Part shown: positions 31,879 through 40,352 of the stretch, piece after piece
How positions within the stretch are numbered: position 1 is the first letter of the stretch
How the letters are laid out: every line of letters starts with the position of its first letter
Made by a program: the position numbers and the translations under genes
Assembly: GCA_005223045.1 (NCBI GenBank)
Contig: NJBM01000001.1
Span: 1 to 64,000, forward strand
Source of the DNA: Planctomycetes bacterium B3_Pla
GTDB lineage: Bacteria > Planctomycetota > Phycisphaerae > Sedimentisphaerales > Anaerobacaceae
Reading direction: 5' to 3'
Length of the DNA: 64,000 nucleotides
The notes under the pieces: generated by a model
Seen by the model: the letters and a program-made list of their open reading frames with translations, nothing else
What the model was told of the DNA's origin: nothing
Databases searched by the model: none

Positions 31879-34050
31879 ATGTGTAGAAAATTAGTTTTTC
31901 TGGTTTCTTTGGCTCTGGTGCTCGGCGCGGCAGGCAGCGCGTCTGCCGAACTGATCCTTCACTGGGCGTTTGACGACGGTGCCGGGAGTACTGCCGTTGA
32001 CCGCAGTGGAAACGGGTATAACGGCACCCTCGAAGGCGATCCGAAGTGGGTGGCCGGCAAGATTGGCGGCGCCCTCGATTTCGGCGGTGACGGCGACCAC
32101 GTGATAAACACCACTGCCGGAAGCGCTATAGAGGGTTTGAGCGCGTTAACAGTCGCTCTGTGGATCAAGTCCGACGTGATTGGCACAGATAGCGGTTTCA
32201 TCATCTTCGAAGACCCCCAGGGAAGGGACACCAGGAATATCCGCTATGACCAAGATATGGGCGGAGGCCTCTTGAATGGGGTCAAGTATGGGGTGTGCGT
32301 CAACCCGGGCGACACTGATGATGACGAAGACGAGAGCCCGCCCGACGTTCAGACCACCGAGTGGCAGCACATTGCGGTGACCTGGATTAGCGGAGCTGGG
32401 GCTTTTCCAGCCGGGGTGAACTTGTACATTGACGGAGTGTTGCAAACCCCGTCGACTGACGAGCCTAGCGCCGAAGGCGTCTTGACGGATTACGACAGGG
32501 TGATGGTTGGCAAGGGCGGCAAAGACGCCAACGGAGGCTGGGACGGTCTGATCGACGACGTGAGAATCTACGACGAGGCGATGTCGGCCGAACGGATTCA
32601 GGGTATTATGGTGGGTGAAGGTTTTCCGTTTTCTCTGGGACCCGATCCTGAGGACGGCGCCATCCATCCCGATACATGGGTGAATCTGAGCTGGTCGGCG
32701 GGAGACTTTGCAGTCTCGCATGATGTCTATTTCGGCGACAGTTTTGATAACGTCAACAACGGCGCCGGCGACACCTTCCGGGGCAATCAGGACGACACGT
32801 TTTACATCGCAGGCTTCCCGGGTTTTGCCTTCCCGGACGGCCTTATTCCGGGCACAACATACTACTGGCGAATCGATGAGGTCAATGAAGCCGAACCTAA
32901 CAGCCCGTGGAAAGGCAATGTCTGGAGCTTCTCGGTTCCCCCCAAGACCGCGTATTTCCCCGACCCGATTGACGGCGCCGAATTCGTAGACCTGGATGCG
33001 ACGCTCAACTGGACACCGGGTTTCGGCTCTAAGTTGCACACCGTATATCTGGGCGACAGTTTCGAAGACGTCAACAACGCCGCCGGAGGACTCCCGCAGG
33101 GGGCTGCAACTTATACGCCCGCCGGCCCGCTTGAATCGGAAAAGGTTTATTACTGGCGAGTCGATGAGTTTGACGTTGCGGCGACACATAAGGGCGATAT
33201 CTGGAGCTTTACAACGCCCGGCGCCGTGGGTAATTCCCAGCCGGCCAACGGCGCTGTGGATGTACATATATTGACAATCCTCAACTGGACGCCGGCGGAC
33301 ACCGCCGCTTCGAGCGATCTGTACTTCGGCGCCGACGCCGATGCTGTGAAAAATGCCACCACGGCCTCGCCTGAGTACATAGGCAACAAGGCACTCGGTT
33401 CGGAAAGCTATGATCCAGGCAAACTTGCCCTGGATGCGGCCTATTACTGGTGTGTGGATGCGGTTTATCCCGATAAGACGGTCAAGGGTTTACTCTGGAG
33501 TTTCACGACCGCCGCCTTTATTGCAGTTGACGATTTTGAGGCCTACAATGACATCGATCCGCCTGATCCCAACAGCAACAGGATATTCGACAAGTGGATC
33601 GACGGTTTTGGAACCACTGACAACGGAGCACTCGTCGGTAATGATCTGCCACCTTATGCCGAGCTGAATGATGTCCACGGCGGCGGGCAGGCCATGCCGT
33701 ATCGCTTCGACAATGCCAACAAGACGTCCGAGGCAACCTTGACGTTGGTAAATCCGCGTGATTTCACCGAGGGAGGCATGACGAAGCTGTCCCTGTGGTT
33801 CAAAGGCGATTCCGGCAATGCCGCCGAGCGGATGTTTGTCGCTCTCAACGGCAACGTTGTTGTCTATCATGACGATCCCGCCGTAGCGCAAATAGGCAGG
33901 TGGACAGAGTGGGTCATCGAGCAGGCAGCGTTTGCAGGCGTGGACCTTACGAATGTCGATTCGATTACGATTGGTTTTGGGACCAAAGGCAGTCCCGCCG
34001 CCGGAGGCGCAGGAGCAATGCTCTTCGATGACATTCGACTGGTCAAGTAG
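31879..34050 (+). CDS. Secreted LamG / FN3-like / carbohydrate-binding-like protein
   Basis: The 723-residue protein has signal peptide MCRKLVFLVSLALVLG ending near ASA, one LamG domain (about 25-250; LHWAFDDGAGSTAVDRSGNG, DDVRIYDEAMSAERI), three FN3-like domains (about 255-545) and the NRIFDKWIDGFG C-terminal sandwich without insert. The stretch of three FN3-like domains and the start of the sandwich is nearly identical in DNA (mostly third-position changes) to the gene at 25667. The leader is the same as that of the gene at 28010. It ends with LFDDIRLVK, and a terminator follows at 34156. Confidence 0.9.
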   Translation: MCRKLVFLVSLALVLGAAGSASAELILHWAFDDGAGSTAVDRSGNGYNGTLEGDPKWVAGKIGGALDFGGDGDHVINTTAGSAIEGLSALTVALWIKSDVIGTDSGFIIFEDPQGRDTRNIRYDQDMGGGLLNGVKYGVCVNPGDTDDDEDESPPDVQTTEWQHIAVTWISGAGAFPAGVNLYIDGVLQTPSTDEPSAEGVLTDYDRVMVGKGGKDANGGWDGLIDDVRIYDEAMSAERIQGIMVGEGFPFSLGPDPEDGAIHPDTWVNLSWSAGDFAVSHDVYFGDSFDNVNNGAGDTFRGNQDDTFYIAGFPGFAFPDGLIPGTTYYWRIDEVNEAEPNSPWKGNVWSFSVPPKTAYFPDPIDGAEFVDLDATLNWTPGFGSKLHTVYLGDSFEDVNNAAGGLPQGAATYTPAGPLESEKVYYWRVDEFDVAATHKGDIWSFTTPGAVGNSQPANGAVDVHILTILNWTPADTAASSDLYFGADADAVKNATTASPEYIGNKALGSESYDPGKLALDAAYYWCVDAVYPDKTVKGLLWSFTTAAFIAVDDFEAYNDIDPPDPNSNRIFDKWIDGFGTTDNGALVGNDLPPYAELNDVHGGGQAMPYRFDNANKTSEATLTLVNPRDFTEGGMTKLSLWFKGDSGNAAERMFVALNGNVVVYHDDPAVAQIGRWTEWVIEQAAFAGVDLTNVDSITIGFGTKGSPAAGGAGAMLFDDIRLVK

Positions 34051-34155
34051 TGGTTCGACAGGCTCACCATCCTGAGCCCAGTCGAAGGGGTGCAATATGA
34101 GCTAACCGAAGCGGTATATGATTGAGCCGCTGAGACGGTAGATTTGCATAAGTTC

Positions 34156-34191
34156 GGGGCCTGTACCGATCAGTTTGGTACAGGCCCCTTT
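34156..34191 (+). terminator. Intrinsic terminator after LamG gene
   Basis: GGGGCCTGTACC and GGTACAGGCCCC pair perfectly around GATCAGTTT, followed by TTT. It shares the GGGGCCTGTA stem start with the terminator at 31411. Upstream of it (34052-34086) is a TTCGACAGGCTCACC-type repeat. Confidence 0.85.
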
Positions 34192-34289
34192 GCTATTGTG
34201 TTGAAGCGTCAGACACAGACTCGGGAAAAGAGAATGATTTCGCAGACAAAGTAAGATATACTTCTGTTGAATTAAGGAGAACAAACATT

Positions 34290-35828
34290 ATGTGCAGAAG
34301 ATGCTTTCTACTATTGTCTATGATTTTGTTGCCGGCTGTTTCTCTCAATGCCGCTGCGCCATCACCGATCAACATGGAGGCCGACTCCGGCTCCGGCCGC
34401 TTTGTTGAAATGCCGGCAGAGGTCCTCGAAGACAAAATCCGGGGCGGCCTGCTCGCACAACTGCTCGGCAATCTCAACGGATTGGCTCACGAGAACAAAT
34501 ACTACGATGAGCCGGGAAACGTCGAAGAGTACACGCCCGCCCTGCCGGACGGCGCGCGAACGGATGACGACACGGACATCGAATGGGTCTATATCGTCGC
34601 TATGCAGCGGGCCAGGACCGCTATGCTCGGTCCGAAACAGATTACCGAGCTATGGAAAAAGTACATCAACCAGCGTATATGGTGTTCCAACCTCTACGTC
34701 CGGCGGCTCATGGACATCGGCATCGATCCGCCACTGACGGGCAGCCTTGCGCTGAATCCCTGGGCCAATTTCAACATCTCGGGCCAGTTTGTGTGCGAGA
34801 CGTTCGGTCTTATCGCCCCTGCGATGCCGCAAACCGCCGCGCGGATAGGCTTGAATTATACGCATGTGAGCATCGACGGCGAGCCCGCCCAAACGACGCA
34901 GTTGTTCACAGCGATGATCTCCACGGCTTTTGTCACCAGCGATATGAACACCATCCTCGATGCCGGTGTCGCTTCAATTGACCCGGATAGTGAAATTGTG
35001 CCTATAATCAGCGACGTTCGCCGGTGGCACAAAGAACACCCCGACGATTGGCGCAAGACCCGCCGGCTCGTCAGGGATAAATACACGCTCTACGAGAGCA
35101 GAACTCGCAACCAGAACGGCTACGAACTTTGCACCGCTGCGACCGTTGCCGCCCTGCTCTATGGCGAAGGCGACCTCGTAAAGACGCTCATCCATGCCTT
35201 CAATTTCGGCTGGGACGCCGACAATAACGCCGCTACTGCGGCAACAATCGTCGGTGTAATCAAGGGCCACGGCTGGATGCGACAGCAGGGCTGGGAGATC
35301 AAAGACACATATCGCAATACCACCCGCCCGTTAATGCCCGAGAATGAAACAATAACCAGCTTCGGCGACCGCATAATAGAAGTGGCCCGTCACGTTATTA
35401 CCGAGAACGGCGGGGCAACATTGTGGTCCTGGGGACTCCCTACGGAGAACGACGGCGATCCCGATAGAAGTGCATCGGGATTCTATCGCATTCGCGTCCA
35501 GGAACCGGGCAATGTCGAGAGGCTCGCCGACGCGGACAAGCAGGTGGCTGCTTTACGGTCGGCAATGAGACCGCAAATCAGAGCGGGTCTTGCCGACGGC
35601 GCTACTGTTGCCGAGCAAGCCCGGGCCGGCTATCTGGCGATCTGCCTGGGTCTGGCTGAGCCTATCCGTTCCCGGCATCCCGACAGATGGACGCTGGCGC
35701 TGGCGGCACTTCACAAGCAACCGAAACTGCTGGAGGTGATGTTCTCCAGGTCTCCTGGCCCTGCCGGTGATAAGCTGCGCACCGCTGCGGCGGCCGCCGG
35801 GCTACAAAAGCCTGAAACCACGAATTAA
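34290..35828 (+). CDS. Exported ADP-ribosylglycohydrolase-family protein
   Basis: The 512-residue protein has a signal peptide (LLLSMILLPAVSLNA) and an ADP-ribosylglycohydrolase (DraG/ARH) fold. EVLEDKIRGGLLAQLLGNLNG is the typical opening helix, RTDDDTDIEW the first metal site and FGWDADNNAATAATIVG the second. Export is unusual for enzymes that remove ADP-ribose from cytoplasmic targets; exported members may act on other N-glycosidic or glycan substrates. AAGGAG is before the ATG. At 35426-35481, two intergenic-type repeats are translated in frame as a loop (LPTENDGDPDRSASGF), apparently tolerated by the fold. Confidence 0.85.
   Translation: MCRRCFLLLSMILLPAVSLNAAAPSPINMEADSGSGRFVEMPAEVLEDKIRGGLLAQLLGNLNGLAHENKYYDEPGNVEEYTPALPDGARTDDDTDIEWVYIVAMQRARTAMLGPKQITELWKKYINQRIWCSNLYVRRLMDIGIDPPLTGSLALNPWANFNISGQFVCETFGLIAPAMPQTAARIGLNYTHVSIDGEPAQTTQLFTAMISTAFVTSDMNTILDAGVASIDPDSEIVPIISDVRRWHKEHPDDWRKTRRLVRDKYTLYESRTRNQNGYELCTAATVAALLYGEGDLVKTLIHAFNFGWDADNNAATAATIVGVIKGHGWMRQQGWEIKDTYRNTTRPLMPENETITSFGDRIIEVARHVITENGGATLWSWGLPTENDGDPDRSASGFYRIRVQEPGNVERLADADKQVAALRSAMRPQIRAGLADGATVAEQARAGYLAICLGLAEPIRSRHPDRWTLALAALHKQPKLLEVMFSRSPGPAGDKLRTAAAAAGLQKPETTN
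35426..35481 (+). repeat. Two dispersed palindromic repeats inside the ADP-ribosylglycohydrolase gene
   Basis: GTCCTGGGGACTCCCTACGGAG (35426-35447) and ATCCCGATAGAAGTGCATCGGGAT (35458-35481) are copies of repeats that are intergenic elsewhere (39315-39371 has both, in the opposite order). The reading frame is preserved across them. Confidence 0.8.
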
Positions 35829-35911
35829 CATTAATTAACACGAGTTTTTAGGCCACAGAGGGCACAGAGAACTCAGAGAAATAATCAATAGTCAATAATC
35901 AATAATCAATC
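35829..35911. repeat. Convergent intergenic region with AATCAAT repeat
   Basis: A GAGGGCACAGAGAACTCAGAG stretch and then four imperfect copies of CAATAATCAATAGT/AATAATC (35878-35910) fill the gap between the convergent genes. No hairpin terminator was recognised. Confidence 0.55.
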
Positions 35912-36544
35912 TTATCTGTCTGCCGTGTGAGAATGTGCCCGACAGGAGGCAATCGCCTGGGAGAGTCCGAACGTCACGGCGGAAATGTTACTTATTTCGG
36001 CGGGTGTGAGCTTGTTTTCCGATGAGCGGCAAACCAGCATGAAACCGAGCGACGAGCCGAACAGACCGAGCGGAATTGTCACTGCCGAGATACCCTTCAA
36101 CTCAACCAGGTTGCCCTGCAAACCCATCTCAAACATGTCATCGAGGGAGCAAACTTTGTTCGACTTGCAGATATTATCCATCAACTCAGAACTGAAGCAG
36201 CTTTCAAGCTGCTGCTCCTCAAAGGCCATCGGCCGGCCACCGTCGAACATACACAGTTCAAATCTGTCTGCCCGGCGCAGGAAGAAGCTAACATTTGCGC
36301 CGGCGTTATCCGCTTCGATGAGCTTGACGGCCGTGTGCAGCAGGTTGTTCAAGTCGGTCATCCCGATGATTGATTCGTAAAAATTCGCCGTGCTGCTGAT
36401 GGTTCGCAGCCTCTTGATAAATTCCCTCTGGGCCGCGATGATATCATTGCACAGTATATCCGTTCTCAGGGCCTGCCTCTTGCGATCTTTGTTCAGCTTC
36501 TTGATGAGCAGGCGCAGTCTCTTATGCCGCTGTTGGTCACCCAC
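35912..36544 (-). CDS. GAF-domain protein with N-terminal coiled coil
   Basis: The 210-residue cytoplasmic protein starts with a charged helical region (KRLRLLIKKLNKDRKRQAL) that could form a coiled coil. A GAF domain follows (about 55-205): LNNLLHTAVKLIEADNAG, CSLDDMFEMGLQGNLVELKGISAVTIPL and GSSLGFMLVC. There is no kinase, cyclase or HD output domain, so it may be a sensory subunit of a partner protein. The start is a GTG at 36544 with GGAG about 11 bases upstream. It faces the ADP-ribosylglycohydrolase gene and is divergent from the TIGR03546-like gene. Confidence 0.8.
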   Translation of the reverse strand: MGDQQRHKRLRLLIKKLNKDRKRQALRTDILCNDIIAAQREFIKRLRTISSTANFYESIIGMTDLNNLLHTAVKLIEADNAGANVSFFLRRADRFELCMFDGGRPMAFEEQQLESCFSSELMDNICKSNKVCSLDDMFEMGLQGNLVELKGISAVTIPLGLFGSSLGFMLVCRSSENKLTPAEISNISAVTFGLSQAIASCRAHSHTADR

Positions 36545-36884
36545 GATTACCCGTTCTCCCTTTATAGCCTACGAAAACTTGCACTGGTTCCAGACTGTCA
36601 GATTCGGCTTACCGGCGACCCGGCTTTAGAGGCAAACAAGGATTTGCCGAATGCCTTTTCCGTAGCCCTATAAACAGCCGATTATCAGTTTTGGAGCTTT
36701 GACGCCGCTAAGGAAAATACCTCATATCAAAGTGATAGCCGTCGTCTTTATCCCGGTTCTCGGACTTGATATTGGCCGGTCCGGTAATTTACAATTTTCT
36801 ATTTACTATTTACTATTTGGAACTAAGGAGTATGATCACGGACGGAAAACAATAATAAATAGTAAATCGAAGGGATGTATAATT
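36545..36884. other. 340-bp divergent intergenic region
   Basis: Promoters for both flanking genes should be here. On the minus strand, CTATAAAGG near 36563-36570 could be a -10 for the GAF gene, but no convincing -35 was found. The right part is the 80-bp element at 36791-36870. The open frame from 36699 into the next gene is read through this DNA and is not believed to be coding. Confidence 0.5.
36791..36870 (+). repeat. 80-bp repeat element, copy 1 (with MITDGKQ mini-ORF)
   Basis: ACAATTTTCTATTTACTATT at the left and AATAATAAATAGTAAATCGA at the right are inverted, AT-rich arms around GGAACTAAGGAGTATGATCACGG-type core. A second copy lies at 40841-40941. The core holds a tiny frame, ATG at 36832 to TAA at 36853-36855, reading MITDGKQ. 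Confidence 0.8.
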
Positions 36885-38756
36885 ATGCTTCTTCCAAAAC
36901 CTATCCGCAAAATGCTCGCCATCTTCCGGGGAAGTGTTTCGCCCGTGCTTATTTTTATTTCCATAATGCTTGGATTCTGGTTCGGGCTTATCCCCGGCTT
37001 CTCAGGAATTCACGTGGTTCTGATTGTCCTGGTGGTTCTGCTGAACGTGCATTTAGGCCTGTTTCTGTTATCGGGAGGTCTGGCCAAAGGATTGTGCTTC
37101 GCGGCGGCGCCGGTCCTGTACCACATCGGCGCTGCTGTCCAGGATTACCTGCCGGGCCTGTTGAGCTTGCTGGGATCGATCCCCATAGTGGGAATGACTG
37201 ATTTTAGCCGGTACTCGGTTGCGGGCGCATTCGTTGTCGGCCCGATTATTGGCGCTATCGCCGGGCTGCTCATGGCCCGGTCAGTGATTGGCTTTCGCCG
37301 GACACTGTTGAAGTTCGAGGAAGGCTCCGAGAAATTCAAAGAATGGTATTCCAAAGGTTGGGTCCGCATTCTGGATCGCCTGCTGGTAGGCAAGCGCACA
37401 AAGGACACCAAGGCACTGTTCACAGCTAAAACCAAGGTCATCCGCAAGGCCGGAGCCGCGATAGCAGTGCTGATACTGGCAGGCTCGGTAGCGGCGATAA
37501 TCCTCGTAAAGGACAACATGGCCAAAGACTATGCCGCTAAAACAATGACACAGGCCAACGGAGCGGAAGTCAATCTCGAGAGCCTTGATCTGTCCGTGCT
37601 GACAGGAGCAGTTTCGGCGACGGGAATTCAGGTCACTGATGCGAACAAACCACAGAACAACCAGGTGGCGATAGATAAAATAGCTGCCGATGCAAGTATC
37701 TACGACCTGCTTCTGGGCAGATTGGTCATGGAGAACGTGGAAGTCTCGAACGTCAAGTTTAACCAGCCGAGGGCAACGCCGGGCGAGGTGGTCGCAACTG
37801 CCGCCGAAGAGGAGCCGGAGCCGTTCGATCCCTGTGACTTCGAGGCAACAGCGTCCGACACCAGCAAACTCGATACCTATTTCAAAGACGCCAAAGCCCT
37901 GAAAGAAAAGCTGCAAAAAGCCCGCAAATGGCTTCCGAAAGAAAAGGAAGAAACCGACGCCCAGGCCCAGGGGCAACAGCAGCAGGAGGAGGCGCCGCAC
38001 AAATATCTCGATTACCTTCTGGCCCGGGCGGATGTGCCGACCTCGCCTCGAATGTTAGCCAAAAGAATCCTGCTCGACAACATTCAAATACCCTGGGGCC
38101 TGTTCGACAACAGCAAGGTCCTGATGACGAACATAAGCGATTCGGCCCGGACGGCTAAGCTGCCGGTCACATTCGAGATGAATTCACTCGATACAAAGGC
38201 CTCTATCAACACTAAAATCGACTACTCGTCGGGAGAACAGACGCCCGGTGTGTCGGGAGTTTTCGAGGGCTTCGATCTGAGCAAATTGCAATCGAGCCTT
38301 AGCAGCGACAGCGGCCTGATGTTCGAGCAGGGCCTTGCCTCCGGTAAGTTCAGCGGCAAGGTCACAGATACGTCAATCGACCTGACGATAGACCTGGCCG
38401 TTCAGAATATGAAAGCAAAGGCCCAGGGACAAGGCATTTTGGGGTTAGATTCCGAGACGGCATCCGAGGCCCTTTCAGTCCTGAACAATATCAGCACCAA
38501 AATACGTGTCGTCGGGCCTATTACCGAACCGCGCCTGGTGTTCGATGTCAAAGGCCTTCAGGACGAGTTCAAAAATGCCCTGGTCAAAGCCGGCAAACAA
38601 AAACTGGCAGAGGAAGTGGACAAACAGCTCGGCGAACAAATAGATAAGGAGCTTGGCGACAAGGTCCCGGGCGAGATCAAAGACACGCTGAAGGACTCCG
38701 AGGGCGTACTGGACGGGCTCGGAGGCCTGCTCGGAGGAAAAAAGGACGATAAGTAG
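36885..38756 (+). CDS. Membrane protein: TIGR03546-like domain fused to TIGR03545-like domain
   Basis: Residues 1-170 have four to five hydrophobic segments and resemble the DUF2062-like TIGR03546 family (RGSVSPVLIFISIMLGFWFGLIPGF, VLLNVHLGLFLLSGGL, FHxxG-like YHIGAAV). After a further membrane segment near residue 190 (AGAAIAVLILAGSVAAIILV), the remainder (about 200-623) looks like TIGR03545/AsmA-like beta-rich protein with a helical insert (LKEKLQKARKWLPKEKEETDAQAQGQQQQ) and an amphipathic C-terminal helix. In other bacteria these are usually two adjacent genes. A role in envelope lipid or membrane organisation is possible but unproven. I start at ATG 36885; GAAGGG lies 11 bases upstream. 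Confidence 0.78.
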   Translation: MLLPKPIRKMLAIFRGSVSPVLIFISIMLGFWFGLIPGFSGIHVVLIVLVVLLNVHLGLFLLSGGLAKGLCFAAAPVLYHIGAAVQDYLPGLLSLLGSIPIVGMTDFSRYSVAGAFVVGPIIGAIAGLLMARSVIGFRRTLLKFEEGSEKFKEWYSKGWVRILDRLLVGKRTKDTKALFTAKTKVIRKAGAAIAVLILAGSVAAIILVKDNMAKDYAAKTMTQANGAEVNLESLDLSVLTGAVSATGIQVTDANKPQNNQVAIDKIAADASIYDLLLGRLVMENVEVSNVKFNQPRATPGEVVATAAEEEPEPFDPCDFEATASDTSKLDTYFKDAKALKEKLQKARKWLPKEKEETDAQAQGQQQQEEAPHKYLDYLLARADVPTSPRMLAKRILLDNIQIPWGLFDNSKVLMTNISDSARTAKLPVTFEMNSLDTKASINTKIDYSSGEQTPGVSGVFEGFDLSKLQSSLSSDSGLMFEQGLASGKFSGKVTDTSIDLTIDLAVQNMKAKAQGQGILGLDSETASEALSVLNNISTKIRVVGPITEPRLVFDVKGLQDEFKNALVKAGKQKLAEEVDKQLGEQIDKELGDKVPGEIKDTLKDSEGVLDGLGGLLGGKKDDK

Positions 38757-38876
38757 TGAGGAAACCTGATCCGCCGCTCTGATTCTGCAAGAGCAGAACA
38801 TCGACGCAGCGAATCAGGCTGAAGACCGGCGGCTCATCGCGCGGATTTCTGCTCATCATCACTCTAAAGAGAATGA

Positions 38877-38905
38877 AAAACGCCCGGCCGGGTGTTTATT
38901 TTTTT
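38877..38905. terminator. Bidirectional terminator between convergent genes
   Basis: AAACGCCCGGCCGGGTGTTT forms a tight stem followed by ATTTTTTT on the plus strand, with AAAA on the other side. It terminates the membrane-protein gene; its right arm overlaps the stop codon of the minus-strand Rrf2-like gene. Confidence 0.8.
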
Positions 38906-39243
38906 CTATAAACTACGACCTTACCCATCGAATCCGAAAAGGCTTTCAGCGGCCTCTTCATCACGGCAAGAGTCGGGTTCGCATAGTCCAAACCGCCGCA
39001 GGTAGCTTTCCACAGATCGAGCAGGGTTATGACCCTGGCTCGAATCCTGACACCGCCGATTCTTCCGCGTTTGCACTCTACGATACCCTGCCGGCTGAGC
39101 ATTTGTATGACTTTTTGCAGATAGCCCACCGAGAAATTCAGAGATTTGGCGATCTCTGACGCCTGAAGATAATCGTTTTTCTTTCTCTTCTTGAGGAAAA
39201 GAATTGTCTCGACCGACATTACAAAATCCTGGTTAATCTTCAC
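38896..39243 (-). CDS. Rrf2-family winged-helix regulator lacking the cysteine cluster
   Basis: The 115-residue protein is an Rrf2-like DNA-binding protein: VKINQDFVMSVETILFLKK, ASEIAKSLNFSVGYLQKVIQMLSRQGIVECKRGRIGGVRI (the winged-helix with the characteristic G-R-x-GG wing). The three-cysteine Fe-S site of IscR/NsrR is absent; only two separated cysteines occur. The target is unknown. The start is GTG 39243, with AGGAGG 5 bases upstream. An earlier in-frame ATG at 39333 would translate the composite repeat at 39277-39340 and is rejected. Confidence 0.85.
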   Translation of the reverse strand: MKINQDFVMSVETILFLKKRKKNDYLQASEIAKSLNFSVGYLQKVIQMLSRQGIVECKRGRIGGVRIRARVITLLDLWKATCGGLDYANPTLAVMKRPLKAFSDSMGKVVVYRKK

Positions 39244-39276
39244 ACCTTCCTCCTTTCCATAAATCACGCCACGCGT

Positions 39277-39402
39277 GTCATACCGAGGCGAAGCCGAAGT
39301 ATCCGGCCAGCGACAATCCCGATAGAAGTGCATCGGGATTCTTCGCTTTCCCTTGGGGACACCTTACGGTGCGCTCAGAACGCCTGAAAAGCGGCGTTTT
39401 GA
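39277..39402. repeat. Composite dispersed repeat, copy 1
   Basis: The order is GTCATACCGAGGCGAAGCC...GTATCCGGCC (39277-39308), ATCCCGATAGAAGTGCATCGGGAT (39315-39340), CCTTGGGGACACCTTACGGTG (39351-39371) and GCGCTCAGAACGCCTGAAAAG...TTTTGA (39371-39402). A second composite with most of these parts in the same order is at 55492-55594. Confidence 0.85.
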
Positions 39403-39501
39403 CATTTGATATTTGATACTTGCATTGTCTTTACGCAAGAATAATCACCCTAGTCCTATAATGCAAGAATTTTTCATCCAGTTTTCCCATATATTGCCGG
39501 T

Positions 39502-40149
39502 TTAACTGGAAATTTCCGCCGATGCGAGTATCTTCCGGCAGGTGCAGTGGTTTCCCAAGTGACACAGGGCGAGTCTTGAGACGGTGAATTCGCCCGGAAA
39601 TGCAAAATCCTCTATTTGTCCGTATCCGATTGTTATGTGCGGAAAGAACTTCTCGAAACTTGAGTTCTCATGATAATCTCTGATCCAGAGCAGCGTCGAT
39701 TCACACGCCGGCGGCGGAGAAAGCACCATATCTGCCGTGACATCATAGCTAAAATAGGGCGCCAGAGTCTGCATGACTTCCTCATGAAGCGATTGAAGCG
39801 GCTCTGTTGTCTCTAACGGGACAACCGACACCTTTTCGCCGGCGGAGTTTGTCCCGACATGAATGCCGTGACTGTGTAGCCGACCCACAGAGTGTTGTTC
39901 TCCGTCAGGAGTCCCTAGGACTGCGATTGTACCCAGAATTGTCTCGATATCGGCGACATCACTTTCATCAATACACCCCATAGCCAATGAGATGTGCGGC
40001 AAACAGTTCTCTTTATCCAGGACGATTTTGTCGGGGCATTGCTTCTCCGTAAGGAGTCCCTGGGACAACAGCTCTCTATTGGCATGGATCGCTCTTTCGG
40101 CAACATCTTCTGAGGGCAACAGAACAACATCGACTGCTATTTTCGCCAT
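39502..40149 (-). CDS. 2H phosphoesterase superfamily protein (2'-5' RNA ligase/cyclic phosphodiesterase-like)
   Basis: The 215-residue protein has the two H-x-[ST] motifs of 2H phosphoesterases: LPHISLAMG (about residue 50) and FFPHITIGYG near the C-terminus. Members hydrolyse 2',3'-cyclic phosphates or similar bonds in RNA or nucleotides. I start at ATG 40149 with CGAGGT upstream; the frame is open to 40209. Two copies of the CAGTCCTAGGGACTCC-type palindromic repeat (40045-40066 and 39900-39923) are translated in frame, the first as LLSQGLLTEKQ and the second as AVLGTPDGEQ. Confidence 0.82.
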   Translation of the reverse strand: MAKIAVDVVLLPSEDVAERAIHANRELLSQGLLTEKQCPDKIVLDKENCLPHISLAMGCIDESDVADIETILGTIAVLGTPDGEQHSVGRLHSHGIHVGTNSAGEKVSVVPLETTEPLQSLHEEVMQTLAPYFSYDVTADMVLSPPPACESTLLWIRDYHENSSFEKFFPHITIGYGQIEDFAFPGEFTVSRLALCHLGNHCTCRKILASAEISS

Positions 40150-40235
40150 TGGAATGACCTCGAAAAGAATCCTGCGTTTTTGCCTTAATATCGCGGAATT
40201 TAATCTCAAGTGCCGGCCGGCACAAGGAAAAACTC

Positions 40236-40263
40236 TTGCAATGACCGCCGCTCGGACTATACT
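40236..40263 (+). promoter_or_regulatory. Possible promoter upstream of accB
   Basis: TTGCAA at 40236-40241, a 16-base spacer and TATACT at 40258-40263, about 90 bases before the accB start. The spacing is slightly short and the -35 is imperfect. Confidence 0.5.
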
Positions 40264-40352
40264 TATTTTACTTAATCGGAAGCTTATGTGCCCATTTTGT
40301 AATGACCCGTAGGCGTGGATAAGGCCTGCGGAGTCTTAGAAAGGATGCGGCA

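Noticed and set aside
39243..39333. Longer Rrf2-like protein starting at 39333
   Set aside because: The extra residues translate the composite repeat, and AGGAGG sits exactly before the GTG at 39243.
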